Notes: generated by a model from the letters alone, not told the origin. Shown: positions 42,476 to 51,764, counted from the stretch's first letter. The stretch is DNA of 64,000 bases from Dorea sp. D27 (GCF_001185345.1 NZ_KQ236744.1:570664-634663); one strand, 5' to 3'. Made by a program: numbers and translations.

Positions 42476-42754
42476 ATGGCTATGAACAAAATTGAACGTA
42501 TCGACAAGGAGATTGCAAAGACCCGCGAGAAAATCACCGAGTACCAGAATAAATTAAGGGGGCTTGAAGCGCAGAAAACCGAAGCGGAAAACCTGCAAAT
42601 CGTACAGCTTGTGCGCTCCATGCGCCTTTCCCCGCATGAGCTTTCCGCTATGCTTTCCGGGGGCGGTATTCCGGGCATGGAAGCCGCGCCGGGCTACCCC
42701 GCAGAACCCGCAGACCACGACACCGAAGAAATGGAGGACACCGAGAATGAATAA
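42476..42754 (+). CDS. DUF4315 family protein
   Basis: A 92-residue protein with a coiled-coil first half (KIERIDKEIAKTREKITEYQ) and an acidic tail. DUF4315 genes precede DUF4366 in Tn1549-like elements. AAAGGAG precedes ATG 42476. It may be a scaffold or accessory factor in conjugation; unknown. Confidence 0.8.
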   Translation: MAMNKIERIDKEIAKTREKITEYQNKLRGLEAQKTEAENLQIVQLVRSMRLSPHELSAMLSGGGIPGMEAAPGYPAEPADHDTEEMEDTENE

Positions 42755-43457
42755 GAAAATCCTTAGAACACTGACCGCACTTTGCGCCGCCCTTATGCTT
42801 TCGGGCGGCTTTTCCGTCACCGCTTTTGCACAGACCCCGGAGGGAGAGGACGACACCAACGACAGCGGCGTTGTCTACGAGGAACCCCAAAAGGAAGAAC
42901 CCCTTACCCCGGACGGGAACGCGACCCTTGTAGACGATTTCGGCGGCAACAAGCAGCTTATCACCGTAACGACCAAAAACGGCAATTACTTTTATATCCT
43001 CATTGACCGGGACGACGAAGGCGAGAACACCGTACATTTCCTTAATCAAGTGGACGAAGCCGACCTCTTAGCACTTATGGAGGACGGAAGCACCGAAGCA
43101 GCCCCGCCCGCCGTTTGCAGTTGCACCGAAAAATGCGAAGCCGGAAAGGTAAATGTGAGCTGCCCCGTCTGCAAGGACAACATGACCGCTTGCAGCGGCA
43201 AGGAAGCAGAGCCGGAAACCGAGGAACCGCCGGAGCTGCCCAAAGAGAAAGGCAATGCGGGCGGGCTTGTGCTTTTCCTTGTCGTGGCACTTCTTGGCGG
43301 CGGGGGCGCGTTCTATTATTTTAAGTTTATGAAGCCGAAGCAAAACGTCAAGGGCGGCACCGACCTTGAAGATTTCGATTTTGACGACTACGACGAGGAC
43401 GAGCCGGACGAGGGGGACGGGCTTTCTGATGAAGAACAGGAGGACGAGGAAGCATGA
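42747..43457 (+). CDS. DUF4366 family exported membrane-anchored protein
   Basis: A 236-residue protein with a signal peptide (MNKKILRTLTALCAALMLSGGFSVTAFA), an outer domain with a Cys cluster (CSCTEKCEAGKVNVSCPVC) and one C-terminal helix (AGGLVLFLVVALLGGGGAFYY) followed by an acidic tail. It is probably a surface-exposed part of the conjugation apparatus. It overlaps the previous gene by eight bases. Confidence 0.8.
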   Translation: MNKKILRTLTALCAALMLSGGFSVTAFAQTPEGEDDTNDSGVVYEEPQKEEPLTPDGNATLVDDFGGNKQLITVTTKNGNYFYILIDRDDEGENTVHFLNQVDEADLLALMEDGSTEAAPPAVCSCTEKCEAGKVNVSCPVCKDNMTACSGKEAEPETEEPPELPKEKGNAGGLVLFLVVALLGGGGAFYYFKFMKPKQNVKGGTDLEDFDFDDYDEDEPDEGDGLSDEEQEDEEA

Positions 43458-43642
43458 CCCTGTTTACCGACAATCCCTTTGAAAAGATGATGATACAAAG
43501 ACCGGGCGGGCGGCGTGACAATGCGCCGCCCGTTCCCCATTCCCCGGCTTGCGCTTCCTGTCCGTACAAAGGGCAGCTCCCTTGTGTGGGCTACTGTCTG
43601 AAACAGGTACAGGAGAAAAAGGCAAGTGAGCCGGAACGCTGA
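43454..43642 (+). CDS. small Cys-containing hypothetical protein
   Basis: A 62-residue protein overlapping the previous stop (ATGA). It has CASCPYKGQLPCVGYC, a possible four-Cys metal site. It closes the upstream block of the conjugation operon before the inserted Shedu-like gene. Confidence 0.55.
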   Translation: MTLFTDNPFEKMMIQRPGGRRDNAPPVPHSPACASCPYKGQLPCVGYCLKQVQEKKASEPER

Positions 43643-43652
43643 AAATGGACTT

Positions 43653-44405
43653 TTAATTTTCGTTTGCAACATCTATGAGATTTTCGTAATGCAAAAGTGT
43701 TATGTTATTTTCATTTTGCAGTTGGAGCTTTCTATCACGAATATTCTCAAAATCTTTACGGAGTCCGGCTATCACAGCATAGTAGATTTGATAAGGGCAA
43801 TATTTGTATAATTGTCTGGGTAACTTTGTATTGGAGAATGAGTGCTTTTCCAATTCTGCTACAATTACATTCCAATTTGCAGCAATATACATTTGCCAAT
43901 CCCTAACCTGTTCAATCCCTTTATTGATTACTTCCCCGAAACGAGTACCTTTTTCTTTTGTTATCCGCCCGTTGGGAGCTTCTAATTCCACAAAGACAAA
44001 TTGATAACCGTCTGAACTATTACCTATGAGCAGATAATCAGCCACATAAGCCGACCCGATTTTGAACTCTGGAAAGATATAATTATCGTCATGGTGTCCT
44101 GTTCTGTAATAATGCCGTAATAAGCCAAACAAATAATTCCATGCACGATTAGAAGCTATCCAATTTAGTATAGCTCTTTCTGTTGTATCGGAAGAAGTAA
44201 TCAGTTGATAAAACTCTTTTGTCGTATCATATATAGGTGTGAACCTTGAATAATGGTTGTTGGGAAATAGCGAAGTAGCACACTCAATAAAGTAATCCAT
44301 TTCTTTGTTTTTACCGCGCCTGTAATGCCCGCCACGTTTTTTATTCATTGCTTCTTCCTGTTCATCAGTAGGAGCAAAAACATCGAAAGTATGTATTGAT
44401 TTCAT
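43653..44405 (-). CDS. Shedu-like (DUF4263) nuclease, candidate anti-phage gene
   Basis: A 250-residue protein on the opposite strand to all neighbours and much more AT-rich. The middle part has a PD-(D/E)xK-type pattern: PEFKIGSAYVADYLLIG followed by FVFVELEAPNGRI, as in SduA/DUF4263 proteins, with Asp and Glu in place but ELE where many have ExK. Shedu proteins are single-gene defence nucleases. No partner gene is visible. The insertion between the DUF4366 block and topB, with intact neighbours, marks it as cargo of the conjugative element. Confidence 0.68.
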   Translation of the reverse strand: MKSIHTFDVFAPTDEQEEAMNKKRGGHYRRGKNKEMDYFIECATSLFPNNHYSRFTPIYDTTKEFYQLITSSDTTERAILNWIASNRAWNYLFGLLRHYYRTGHHDDNYIFPEFKIGSAYVADYLLIGNSSDGYQFVFVELEAPNGRITKEKGTRFGEVINKGIEQVRDWQMYIAANWNVIVAELEKHSFSNTKLPRQLYKYCPYQIYYAVIAGLRKDFENIRDRKLQLQNENNITLLHYENLIDVANEN

Positions 44406-44483
44406 ATTGTCACCTGTTTCTTATAGTAATGCTTAAAGTATAAACCAATTTCAAACCTAAAACAACCGAAAGGAGAACAGAAA

Positions 44484-46568
44484 ATGAAACTGATTATTGC
44501 AGAAAAGCCGAGCGTGGCGCAGACTATCGCCGCCGCGCTTGGCGTTAAGGAAAAGAAAGACGGATATATCGAGGGCGGCGGCTGCCTCATTTCATGGTGC
44601 GTCGGGCATTTGGTACAGCTTGCGGAAGCTGCCGCCTACGGGGAGCAATATAAAAAATGGAGTTTTGAGAGCTTACCCATTCTGCCGGAGGAATGGCAGT
44701 ACGCCGTTGACCCGGACAAGGGGAAGCAATTCAAAACCCTAAAAGAGCTTATGCACCGCGCCGACGTTTCCGAAGTGGTAAATGCGTGTGACGCGGGGCG
44801 CGAGGGAGAATTGATTTTCCGCTTTGTCTACGAAGCGGCGGGCTGCAAGAAGCCCATGCGCCGCTTGTGGATTTCCTCAATGGAGGACGGGGCAATCAAG
44901 GCGGGCTTTGCTTCCCTCAAAGACGGGCAGGAATACGACGCGCTCTTTGCGTCTGCCCTCTGCCGCGCAAAGGCTGACTGGCTTATCGGCATTAACGCCA
45001 CCCGGCTTTTCTCCTGCCTGTATGGAAAGACCTTGAACGTGGGGCGCGTCCAGACCCCGACCTTAAAAATGCTCACCGACCGGGACGCGGCTATCTCCCA
45101 TTTCCAGAAAGAAAAATATTATCATGTGCGCCTTGATTTATCCGGCGCGGAAGCGGCAAGCGGGAGGATTTCCGACAAGGCAGAAGCCGACGCGCTGAAA
45201 GGGGCTTGCGAAGCGGAAACGGCGGTATGCGTTTCCCTCACCAGAGAGAAGAAAACCGCAGCCCCGCCGAAGCTCTTTGACCTTACCTCTTTGCAGCGGG
45301 AAGCGAACCGCATTTTCGGCTACACCGCGAAGCAGACCCTTGACCTTGCACAATCCCTTTATGAAAAGCGGCTCCTTACTTATCCGAGGACGGACAGCAG
45401 CTTTCTTACTGACGACATGGGCGGCACCGCAGCGGGCATTATCGCGCTGCTTTGCGAAAAACTCCCCTTTATGGCGGGCGCGGACTTCACGCCGGAGGTT
45501 GTAAAGGTATTAGACAGTAAAAAAGTATCAGACCACCACGCAATCATTCCCACTATGGAGCTTGCAAAGGCTGACCCGGACGCGCTGCCGGAAAGCGAGA
45601 AGAATATCCTTACCCTTGCGGGGGCGCGTCTGCTTTTTGCCACCGCCGAGCCGCATATTTATGAAGCGGTTACGGCGGTTTTCTCATGCGCCGGGACAGA
45701 CTTCACCGCAAGGGGAAAGACCGTACTTGCGGAGGGTTGGAAAGAGCTTCAACGCAGATACCGGGCGACGCTGAAAGATAAGCCCGAAGCGGAGGACGGG
45801 GAAAATGCAGACGTGACGCTGCCGAAGCTTTCCGAGGGACAGGGCTTTCCTAACCCCGCCGCAAAAGTAACGGAGCATACCACAACGCCGCCGAAGCCCC
45901 ACAGCGAAGCAAGCCTTTTGTCGGCTATGGAACGCGCCGGGAACGGGGACACCGACCCGGACGCGGAACGCCGGGGGCTTGGCACTCCCGCCACCCGCGC
46001 CGCCGTCATTGAAAAACTGGTAAAGGGCGGCTTTGCGGAGCGCAAGGGGAAGCAGCTTATCCCTACCAAAAACGGGAACAGCCTTATCTGTATTCTGCCG
46101 GATATACTCACTTCCCCACAGCTTACCGCAGAATGGGAAAACAATCTGACGCAGATAGCAAAGGGAGCCGCAGACCCCGGCGAATTTCTGTCCGGCATTG
46201 AAGCTATGGCGCGGGAGCTTGTGCAGACACACGCCGCAGCACTGGACGGGAAAAAGGATTTGTTCCGGGAGGAAAAGCCCTCTGTCGGCAAATGCCCCCG
46301 TTGCGGTTCCCCCGTCCATGAGGGGAAGAAAAACTATTATTGCAGCAACAAAGAATGTGCCTTTGTCATGTGGAAGAATGACCGCTTTTTCGAGGAACGC
46401 AAGACCGCTTTTTCCGCGAAGATTGCCGCCGCGCTCCTTAAATCCGGCAAGGCGAATGTGAAGAAGCTCTACTCCCCGAAAACAGGCAAGACCTACGACG
46501 GAACTATCGTTCTGGCTGACACTGGCGGGAAATACGTCAACTACCGTATCGAAGTGCAGAAGAACTAA
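44484..46568 (+). CDS. topB: DNA topoisomerase III
   Basis: A 694-residue type IA topoisomerase: Toprim domain at the start (KLIIAEKPSVAQTIA, DAGREGELIFR), catalytic Tyr in LLTYPRTDSSFL (about residue 298), and a C-terminal zinc ribbon (CPRCGSPVHEGKKNYYCSNKEC). These enzymes are standard in Tn1549-like elements and relax or decatenate DNA during transfer and replication. GAAAGGAG precedes the start. Confidence 0.93.
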   Translation: MKLIIAEKPSVAQTIAAALGVKEKKDGYIEGGGCLISWCVGHLVQLAEAAAYGEQYKKWSFESLPILPEEWQYAVDPDKGKQFKTLKELMHRADVSEVVNACDAGREGELIFRFVYEAAGCKKPMRRLWISSMEDGAIKAGFASLKDGQEYDALFASALCRAKADWLIGINATRLFSCLYGKTLNVGRVQTPTLKMLTDRDAAISHFQKEKYYHVRLDLSGAEAASGRISDKAEADALKGACEAETAVCVSLTREKKTAAPPKLFDLTSLQREANRIFGYTAKQTLDLAQSLYEKRLLTYPRTDSSFLTDDMGGTAAGIIALLCEKLPFMAGADFTPEVVKVLDSKKVSDHHAIIPTMELAKADPDALPESEKNILTLAGARLLFATAEPHIYEAVTAVFSCAGTDFTARGKTVLAEGWKELQRRYRATLKDKPEAEDGENADVTLPKLSEGQGFPNPAAKVTEHTTTPPKPHSEASLLSAMERAGNGDTDPDAERRGLGTPATRAAVIEKLVKGGFAERKGKQLIPTKNGNSLICILPDILTSPQLTAEWENNLTQIAKGAADPGEFLSGIEAMARELVQTHAAALDGKKDLFREEKPSVGKCPRCGSPVHEGKKNYYCSNKECAFVMWKNDRFFEERKTAFSAKIAAALLKSGKANVKKLYSPKTGKTYDGTIVLADTGGKYVNYRIEVQKN

Positions 46569-46577
46569 AAACTTGAA

Positions 46578-46677
46578 TAGCAAGCATAGGAAGCGGGTAC
46601 CCACTTCCGTAAATCCCCGTTGCGACGCTGACGCGCCGGACGGGGATTTTGCTTGTTGGGAAGTTTCCCAAACCCTC
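46578..46677 (+). other. oriT-like module, copy A
   Basis: Conserved left block 46578-46611 (34 bp) with GGAAG-C-GGGTACCC-A-CTTCC, a 39-base variable middle with its own stem, and conserved right block 46651-46677 with TTGGGAAGTTTCCCAA. The same blocks, in the opposite orientation, lie next to mobC at 53819-53917. Shared ends with different middles suggest two related transfer origins or one origin plus a decoy. Confidence 0.6.
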
Positions 46678-46807
46678 TTTTGCGGAGGGCTTCACCCTCT
46701 AAAAATTTTCAAAAATATTTGGCAGAAATGCGGGCGTACCCGTAGTAGACCATGCAGCCAAAAAATGCAGCTTATGACGCTGCCGCAGAGAAAGGAGGTT
46801 TTTCACT

Positions 46808-48430
46808 ATGGCAAGTTTACGGGACACCGTAAAGGACTATCAAGACGAGCTTAGGGACGGTATCGCATGGGTGGCGTTCTGGAAACAGGGGCGTTCATGG
46901 AACGCGGAATATTTTCATCTTGATATGGACGATACGCTCTACCCGGAGGACAGGAGCCGGTTAGAGGAAATAAAAAGCATTGACCCCGCCGCCGTTATCT
47001 TAAACGGCTACTATTGCGGGCATTTAGGCGAGGACATGAGCCTTGACGAGCTGACCGCCGGAGTGCGTTACCACTACGAAAACAGCATGAACGACATTGA
47101 CGGTTTTATCGGAGCGCATGACGACAGGCTTCCCCCGGAGGTTATCGAGGAAGCGAGGGCAGCCGCCCATGAAGCGGGGCTTCCCTTTTCCGAAAAGCCC
47201 TACCGGGACGGGGAGGATTTTAACCCCTATGTATTTGACGGGAGCATGAGCATTGAGGATTTTGAGCTTATGCACCGCATGATTGAAAAAGAAAGGAGCG
47301 AACAAATGGCAGAACCGATTTTAAGCGGCTATCTTTCCAATCTTGGGAAGTACACCGAGGGCAGACCCGCGGGCGAATGGGTGACATTCCCCACGACTGC
47401 CGAACATCTGAAAGAAGTCTTTGACCGTATCGGGATTGACTTCAAGCACTATGAGGAATGGCATTTCACAGAATTTCAATCCACTATCCCCGGCTTGACG
47501 GAGCATTTAAGCGAGTATTCCCACCCCGACGAGCTGAACTATTTAGGGAAGCTCTTGGAAATGCAGTTTGACGACGACCGGGAGAAATTCATTGCAGCCA
47601 TTGAATACGGCGACCATGCCGACAGCTTACAGGACATTATCAACCTTGCACAGAACCTTGACTGCTACTGGATTTATCCGTCCGTCCACAATGAAGAAGA
47701 ATACGGGCGTTATCTGGTTGATGAACTGGAAGAACCGGAACTTCCCGAAGAAGCGAAAAAGTATTTCATGTATGAGGAATACGGGCGGGACGCTTCCATT
47801 AACGACGACGGTATGTTTACCGAAAAGGGCTATATCTACAACAACCGCAACACCTTTACAGAATGGTACGACGGGCGCGACGTGCCGGAGGAATACCGGG
47901 TAACGCCGCAGCCCCCGCAGCCGGAAAGACCCGACCCGTCAAAGGTAGAAATGGACGCAGCCGCGCCGGGGCAGAGAACGGCGCAGACCGCAGAGCAGCC
48001 ACAGGAGCCGCGCCCGGTTATCCCTATCGTGCTGACGAGCGAGAAGCCCGCCGAAAAGCTCAAAGAGATTACCGACCGTCTGGAACAGGGTATTGCGGAA
48101 CTCTTTGACAGCGAGCGTTACCGGGAATATCTGAAAGTCATGTCAAAATTCCATAATTACAGCTTCCGAAACACCGTCCTTATCGCCATGCAGAAGCCGG
48201 ACGCTTCCCTTGTGGCGGGCTTTTCCGCTTGGAAGAACAACTTTGAACGAAACGTGATGAAAGGGCAAAAGGGAATTAAAATCATTGCTCCGTCACCCTA
48301 TAAAAATCAAACAGGAAATGCAGAAAATCGACCCGCACACGCAGAAGCCCGTTATCGGCAAGGACGGGAAGCCCGTCACCGAGGAAAAGGAAGTCACCAT
48401 ACCCGCCTACAAGGTGGTATCCGTCTTTGA
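46808..48430 (+). CDS. ArdA repeat/ArdC antirestriction protein, first part (frameshifted)
   Basis: The frame covers about 500 native residues: two ArdA-like acidic modules (from DTVKDYQDELRDGIAWVAFW and again after SGYLSNLGKYTEGRPAGEWV), which mimic DNA to block type I restriction, then a linker and an ArdC-like N-terminal domain (LFDSERYREYLKVMSKFHNYSFRNTVLI, FSAWKNNFERNVMKGQKGIKII). At 48302-48306 a run of five A (TATAAAAATC) shifts the frame; with four A the protein would continue KIKQEMQKID in the next frame. The residues after SPYK to the stop at 48430 are therefore out of frame. RBS AAAGGAGG. Confidence 0.8.
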   Translation: MASLRDTVKDYQDELRDGIAWVAFWKQGRSWNAEYFHLDMDDTLYPEDRSRLEEIKSIDPAAVILNGYYCGHLGEDMSLDELTAGVRYHYENSMNDIDGFIGAHDDRLPPEVIEEARAAAHEAGLPFSEKPYRDGEDFNPYVFDGSMSIEDFELMHRMIEKERSEQMAEPILSGYLSNLGKYTEGRPAGEWVTFPTTAEHLKEVFDRIGIDFKHYEEWHFTEFQSTIPGLTEHLSEYSHPDELNYLGKLLEMQFDDDREKFIAAIEYGDHADSLQDIINLAQNLDCYWIYPSVHNEEEYGRYLVDELEEPELPEEAKKYFMYEEYGRDASINDDGMFTEKGYIYNNRNTFTEWYDGRDVPEEYRVTPQPPQPERPDPSKVEMDAAAPGQRTAQTAEQPQEPRPVIPIVLTSEKPAEKLKEITDRLEQGIAELFDSERYREYLKVMSKFHNYSFRNTVLIAMQKPDASLVAGFSAWKNNFERNVMKGQKGIKIIAPSPYKNQTGNAENRPAHAEARYRQGREARHRGKGSHHTRLQGGIRL

Positions 48431-50135
48431 CGTTTCCCAGACCGAGGGAAAGGAGCTGCCGGACATTGCGGTTGACGAGCTGACAGGCGACGTTGACCGC
48501 TACAAGGATTTTTTCGCAGCCCTTGAAAAGACTTCCCCCGTTCCTATCGCCTTTGAGAATATCGAGGGCGGCTCTCATGGCTACTACCACTTGGAGGACA
48601 AGCGCATTGCTATCAACGAGGGCATGAGCGAATTACAGACCTTAAAGACCGCTATTCACGAAATCGCCCATGCGAAGCTGCACGACATTGACCTCAACGC
48701 GCCAAAGGACGAGCAGCAGCCCCACGTTGACCGCCGCACCCGCGAAGTCGAAGCGGAAAGCGTCGCCTATACTGTCTGCCAACATTACGGGCTTGACACG
48801 TCGGACTACTCTTTCGGCTATGTCGCCGGGTGGAGCAGCGGGCGGGAGCTGTCCGAGCTGAAAAGCTCCCTTGAAACGATACGCAGCGCAGCCGCCGAGA
48901 TTATCAATTCCATAGACGAGAACTTAGCGGAGCTGCAAAAGGCACAGGACAAGGAGCAGACCGCCGGACAGGAGCAGCCCACCAGAGAGGGACAGGAAGC
49001 CGCGCCGGAGAAGCCGGATCCGGAAGCAGCCGCACCGGGAAAATCCGGCGCACAGGAAAAAGCGGGCGCAGCCCCGAAAGAAGCCTTTACCCCGGAAACG
49101 ATTTACAGAGTGCGCCGGAACCCTTACAGCGACAGCCGGGAAAACAGCTACCTCTTGCAAGCCTATGTGACACAGGAGAACGGGCGGGCGAAAATGGGCG
49201 ACGTGCTTTATACGGGAACGCCGGAGAAATGCCGCGAGCTTATGGGGCAGCTCAAAAGCGGCGAGCTGACCGAGGGCGACGTGAAGCAGCTTTACGCAAA
49301 GGCACAGGAAACGGCGCAGACCGCCGGACAGGACAAAGACACCTTTTCCATTTACCAGATAAAGGGCGGGGACGAAACAAGGGATTTCCGCTTTGAGCCA
49401 TACGACCGCCTGCAGGCGGCGGGAAATGTGGTTGACAGGGCGAACTATGAGCTTGTCTATTCCGCGCCCCTTGCGCCGGAAACTTCCCTTGAAGATATTT
49501 ACACCTGTTTCAATATCGACCACCCCAAAGATTTTAAGGGACACAGCCTTTCCGTTTCCGACGTGGTAGTGCTTCATCAGGACGGACAGGACGCGGCGCA
49601 TTTCGTTGACAGTGTAGGTTTTCGGGAAGTGCCGGAGTTTTTACAGGAGCAAAAGCAGCTTACCCCGGACGACTTGGAAACGGGCGAAACTGTCAAGACA
49701 CCGAGGGGGACTTTCCATGTGACCGCCATGAGCCGGGAGCAGATAGAAGCCGCCGGATATGGCTTTCACCACCAGTCGGACGACGGAAAGTATCTGATTA
49801 TGGGGAATGGGACGCGGGCGTTTGCCGTTGCCGCAGAACAGGCGCAGCGGGACAATCCCTTGAAAACCGCCGAGCAGACCACAGAGCAGAACGGGAACAT
49901 GATTGACGGTATCATCAACAACACCCCCACCGTTGACGAACTGGAAGCAAAGGTAAAGGCGGGCGAGCAGATTTCCCTTGTTGACCTGGCTAACGCTGTC
50001 AAAGCCGACAAGGAGCGCGGCAAGGGAGCGAAGCCGGAAAAGAAACCCTCTATCCGGGCGCAGCTTAGAGCCGACAAGGAAAAGGCACAGAAGAAAAACG
50101 CAAAGCAGAAGTCACAGGACTTGGAAAGGAGCTGA
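48285..50135 (+). CDS. ArdC/LtrC-like metalloprotease plus YodL/DUF4316 domains, second part
   Basis: Continuation of the previous gene after the +1 shift. It contains the ArdC-type zinc protease motif HEIAHAKLH (about residue 129), which protects incoming DNA or degrades recipient proteins, then a low-complexity linker, YodL-like (TFSIYQIKGGDETRDFRFEPYDRL) and DUF4316-like domains and a basic tail (PSIRAQLRADK). The TTG 48285 that opens the frame has no RBS, so independent translation is doubtful. A full-length product would have about 1110 residues. Confidence 0.78.
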   Translation: MLRHPIKIKQEMQKIDPHTQKPVIGKDGKPVTEEKEVTIPAYKVVSVFDVSQTEGKELPDIAVDELTGDVDRYKDFFAALEKTSPVPIAFENIEGGSHGYYHLEDKRIAINEGMSELQTLKTAIHEIAHAKLHDIDLNAPKDEQQPHVDRRTREVEAESVAYTVCQHYGLDTSDYSFGYVAGWSSGRELSELKSSLETIRSAAAEIINSIDENLAELQKAQDKEQTAGQEQPTREGQEAAPEKPDPEAAAPGKSGAQEKAGAAPKEAFTPETIYRVRRNPYSDSRENSYLLQAYVTQENGRAKMGDVLYTGTPEKCRELMGQLKSGELTEGDVKQLYAKAQETAQTAGQDKDTFSIYQIKGGDETRDFRFEPYDRLQAAGNVVDRANYELVYSAPLAPETSLEDIYTCFNIDHPKDFKGHSLSVSDVVVLHQDGQDAAHFVDSVGFREVPEFLQEQKQLTPDDLETGETVKTPRGTFHVTAMSREQIEAAGYGFHHQSDDGKYLIMGNGTRAFAVAAEQAQRDNPLKTAEQTTEQNGNMIDGIINNTPTVDELEAKVKAGEQISLVDLANAVKADKERGKGAKPEKKPSIRAQLRADKEKAQKKNAKQKSQDLERS

Positions 50136-50138
50136 CCC

Positions 50139-51092
50139 ATGCCGGAACAGAGCAAATTTGAAAACATGGATTTGTTTGCTTCCCTTGAAGCGATTATGAA
50201 GCAGAACACAGGCTTTTACCAGAGCGACTTAGACATTGACAAAGAGATTATCGCAAAGGCGGCGGCAAGCCCCCACAGGGAGGACAAAACACTTTTGTGG
50301 TTCTGCCGCCCGTCCGGGACGCACTGTTTCCGGGAGCGCGACGTTTTCCTCAAAGACACCGCGCCCCACAACACATGGCGTTTCTACATGGAGCAGACAA
50401 GCGACCGCGTTCTTGCCTATGCAATCGAGCTGACGGGAAAGGAGCGCGGGAAAATCAAGGGCAATCTGTACGAACTGGACTACTCTAAACATTATGAGCG
50501 CGTCAAGGAAAAGGAGCTGCCCGCCGATACGGTGAAGCTGATTTATGAGCATGGGGAAAGGGTACAGGAAGCCGGGAGATATTTTGACGGAACCCCAGAC
50601 CCGCAGCTTGGGAAATTTGAACGCTTTGAAGCCGTACCCAACGACCCGGACGCGCTGCAATCGCTCTTACAGGAAGAACGGCGCAGCCGGGAGCAGCTTT
50701 CGCCGGGGGATTTCAAGGCGCATATTGCCGCTTTGCGGGACGGGCTGATTGAAACGGAAGCGCGGCGCATTGTGCGGGAAATGAAGCGGCATTACGAGCC
50801 GAACAGCCCGAACAAGACCCATTTCATGGCAGAGCTTTCCCCGGCGTTCATGCGGCTTGCAGCCACAAAGGACACTGACCGCCTTTTCTCCATGCTGCCC
50901 TACAAGACCCTTTCCTTTTCCAAAATCGAGGGCAGACATGGGACGTATGCGCTGATTGACAAGGGGGAGAACCGGGACAGGGAGATAAGGAAGCCCCGCC
51001 CCTCTATCCGGGCGCAGCTTAAAGCAGACAAGGCAAAGACCGCCCCGAAAAAGGCGGCGGCAAAAACAAAAAATCACGATATGGAGGTATGA
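50139..51092 (+). CDS. conserved conjugative element protein, unknown function
   Basis: A 317-residue cytoplasmic protein, charged, starting four bases after the previous stop with GGAG upstream. Its first third holds a compact domain (KTLLWFCRPSGTHCFRERDVFL through YAIELTGKERGKIKGNLYELDY), and its C-terminus has the same PSIRAQLKADKAK motif as the preceding protein, suggesting a shared docking peptide. The family is typical of Tn1549-like elements; no function is known to me. Confidence 0.65.
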   Translation: MPEQSKFENMDLFASLEAIMKQNTGFYQSDLDIDKEIIAKAAASPHREDKTLLWFCRPSGTHCFRERDVFLKDTAPHNTWRFYMEQTSDRVLAYAIELTGKERGKIKGNLYELDYSKHYERVKEKELPADTVKLIYEHGERVQEAGRYFDGTPDPQLGKFERFEAVPNDPDALQSLLQEERRSREQLSPGDFKAHIAALRDGLIETEARRIVREMKRHYEPNSPNKTHFMAELSPAFMRLAATKDTDRLFSMLPYKTLSFSKIEGRHGTYALIDKGENRDREIRKPRPSIRAQLKADKAKTAPKKAAAKTKNHDMEV

Positions 51093-51094
51093 GC

Positions 51095-51301
51095 ATGATT
51101 AGACTGACTGTTGAAGAAACAAACCTTTTGAGCATTTACAACGAGGGCGGCAAGCGGGCTTTGATTGAGAATGTCAACGCCGCGCTGCCCTACATGGACG
51201 CGGATATGCGGGAGCTTGCAAAGCGCACCCTTTCCAAAGTGGACGCTTTGACCGAAGCGGAATTTGCAGAGCTTCCCATTTACGCCGCTGATGAAGTATG
51301 A
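51095..51301 (+). CDS. transposon-transfer assisting family protein
   Basis: A 68-residue helical protein (MIRLTVEETNLLSIYNEGGK at the start). The TTRAP-like family occurs next to transfer genes in CTn elements. ATG 51095 is seven bases after GGAGG; ATG 51089 is too close. It overlaps the next start by four bases. Confidence 0.72.
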   Translation: MIRLTVEETNLLSIYNEGGKRALIENVNAALPYMDADMRELAKRTLSKVDALTEAEFAELPIYAADEV

Positions 51302-51663
51302 ACGGGGTTAAGCGGCTGACGCCGCCCCAGAGCCGGAAAGTCAACGCCCTTGTGCGCCGGACGTGCTGCAATTATGATAACGGGAACTGTATCTTACTGG
51401 ACGACGGGGACGAGTGCGTATGTCCGCAGCTCATTTCCTATTCGCTTCTCTGCAAGTGGTTCCGGGTTGCGGTGCTTCCCGCCGACAGGCTGCTTTATGC
51501 GGAGCTTTACCAGACAGGGGATAAGAAGAAATGTACCGAGTGCGGCGCGTTCTTTGCGTCAACCTCTAACAGTGTCAAATACTGCCCCGTCTGCCGGAAA
51601 CGTATCACCCGCAGACAAGCCGCCGAGCGCATGAGGAAAAGACGCGCCCCTGTTACGCAGTAG
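51298..51663 (+). CDS. cysteine-rich VLP family protein
   Basis: A 121-residue homologue of the protein at 30992: CCNYDNGNCILLDDGDECVCPQ, SYSLLCKWFRVAVLP and a zinc ribbon (CTECGAFFASTSNSVKYCPVC). Its last codons and stop are also the left arm of the inverted-repeat element 51651-51764. It is the last gene of the long conjugation operon. Confidence 0.77.
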   Translation: MNGVKRLTPPQSRKVNALVRRTCCNYDNGNCILLDDGDECVCPQLISYSLLCKWFRVAVLPADRLLYAELYQTGDKKKCTECGAFFASTSNSVKYCPVCRKRITRRQAAERMRKRRAPVTQ

Positions 51664-51764
51664 GCGCGGAAAATCCCTTGATTTACAGGGCTTTCCGGGC
51701 GTGAAAATCGGATAGGCGATACTTTATACCTTTACCCCCAAAAATGGCGTTCTACTGCGTAACA
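51651..51764 (+). repeat. 114-base element with 13-bp inverted ends (copy 2)
   Basis: TGTTACGCAGTAG (51651-51663) pairs with 51752-51764. Internal blocks CCCTTG-ATTTA-CAGGG, CTTTCCGGGCG and TTTATACCTTTACCCCC align with the element at 13145-13262. On the circular form of the conjugative element these copies lie on either side of the relaxase/integrase region. Confidence 0.65.

Noticed and set aside
43677-44004. Several short plus-strand frames opposite the Shedu-like gene
   Set aside because: They lack RBS and coding character; the minus-strand frame is continuous and family-like.
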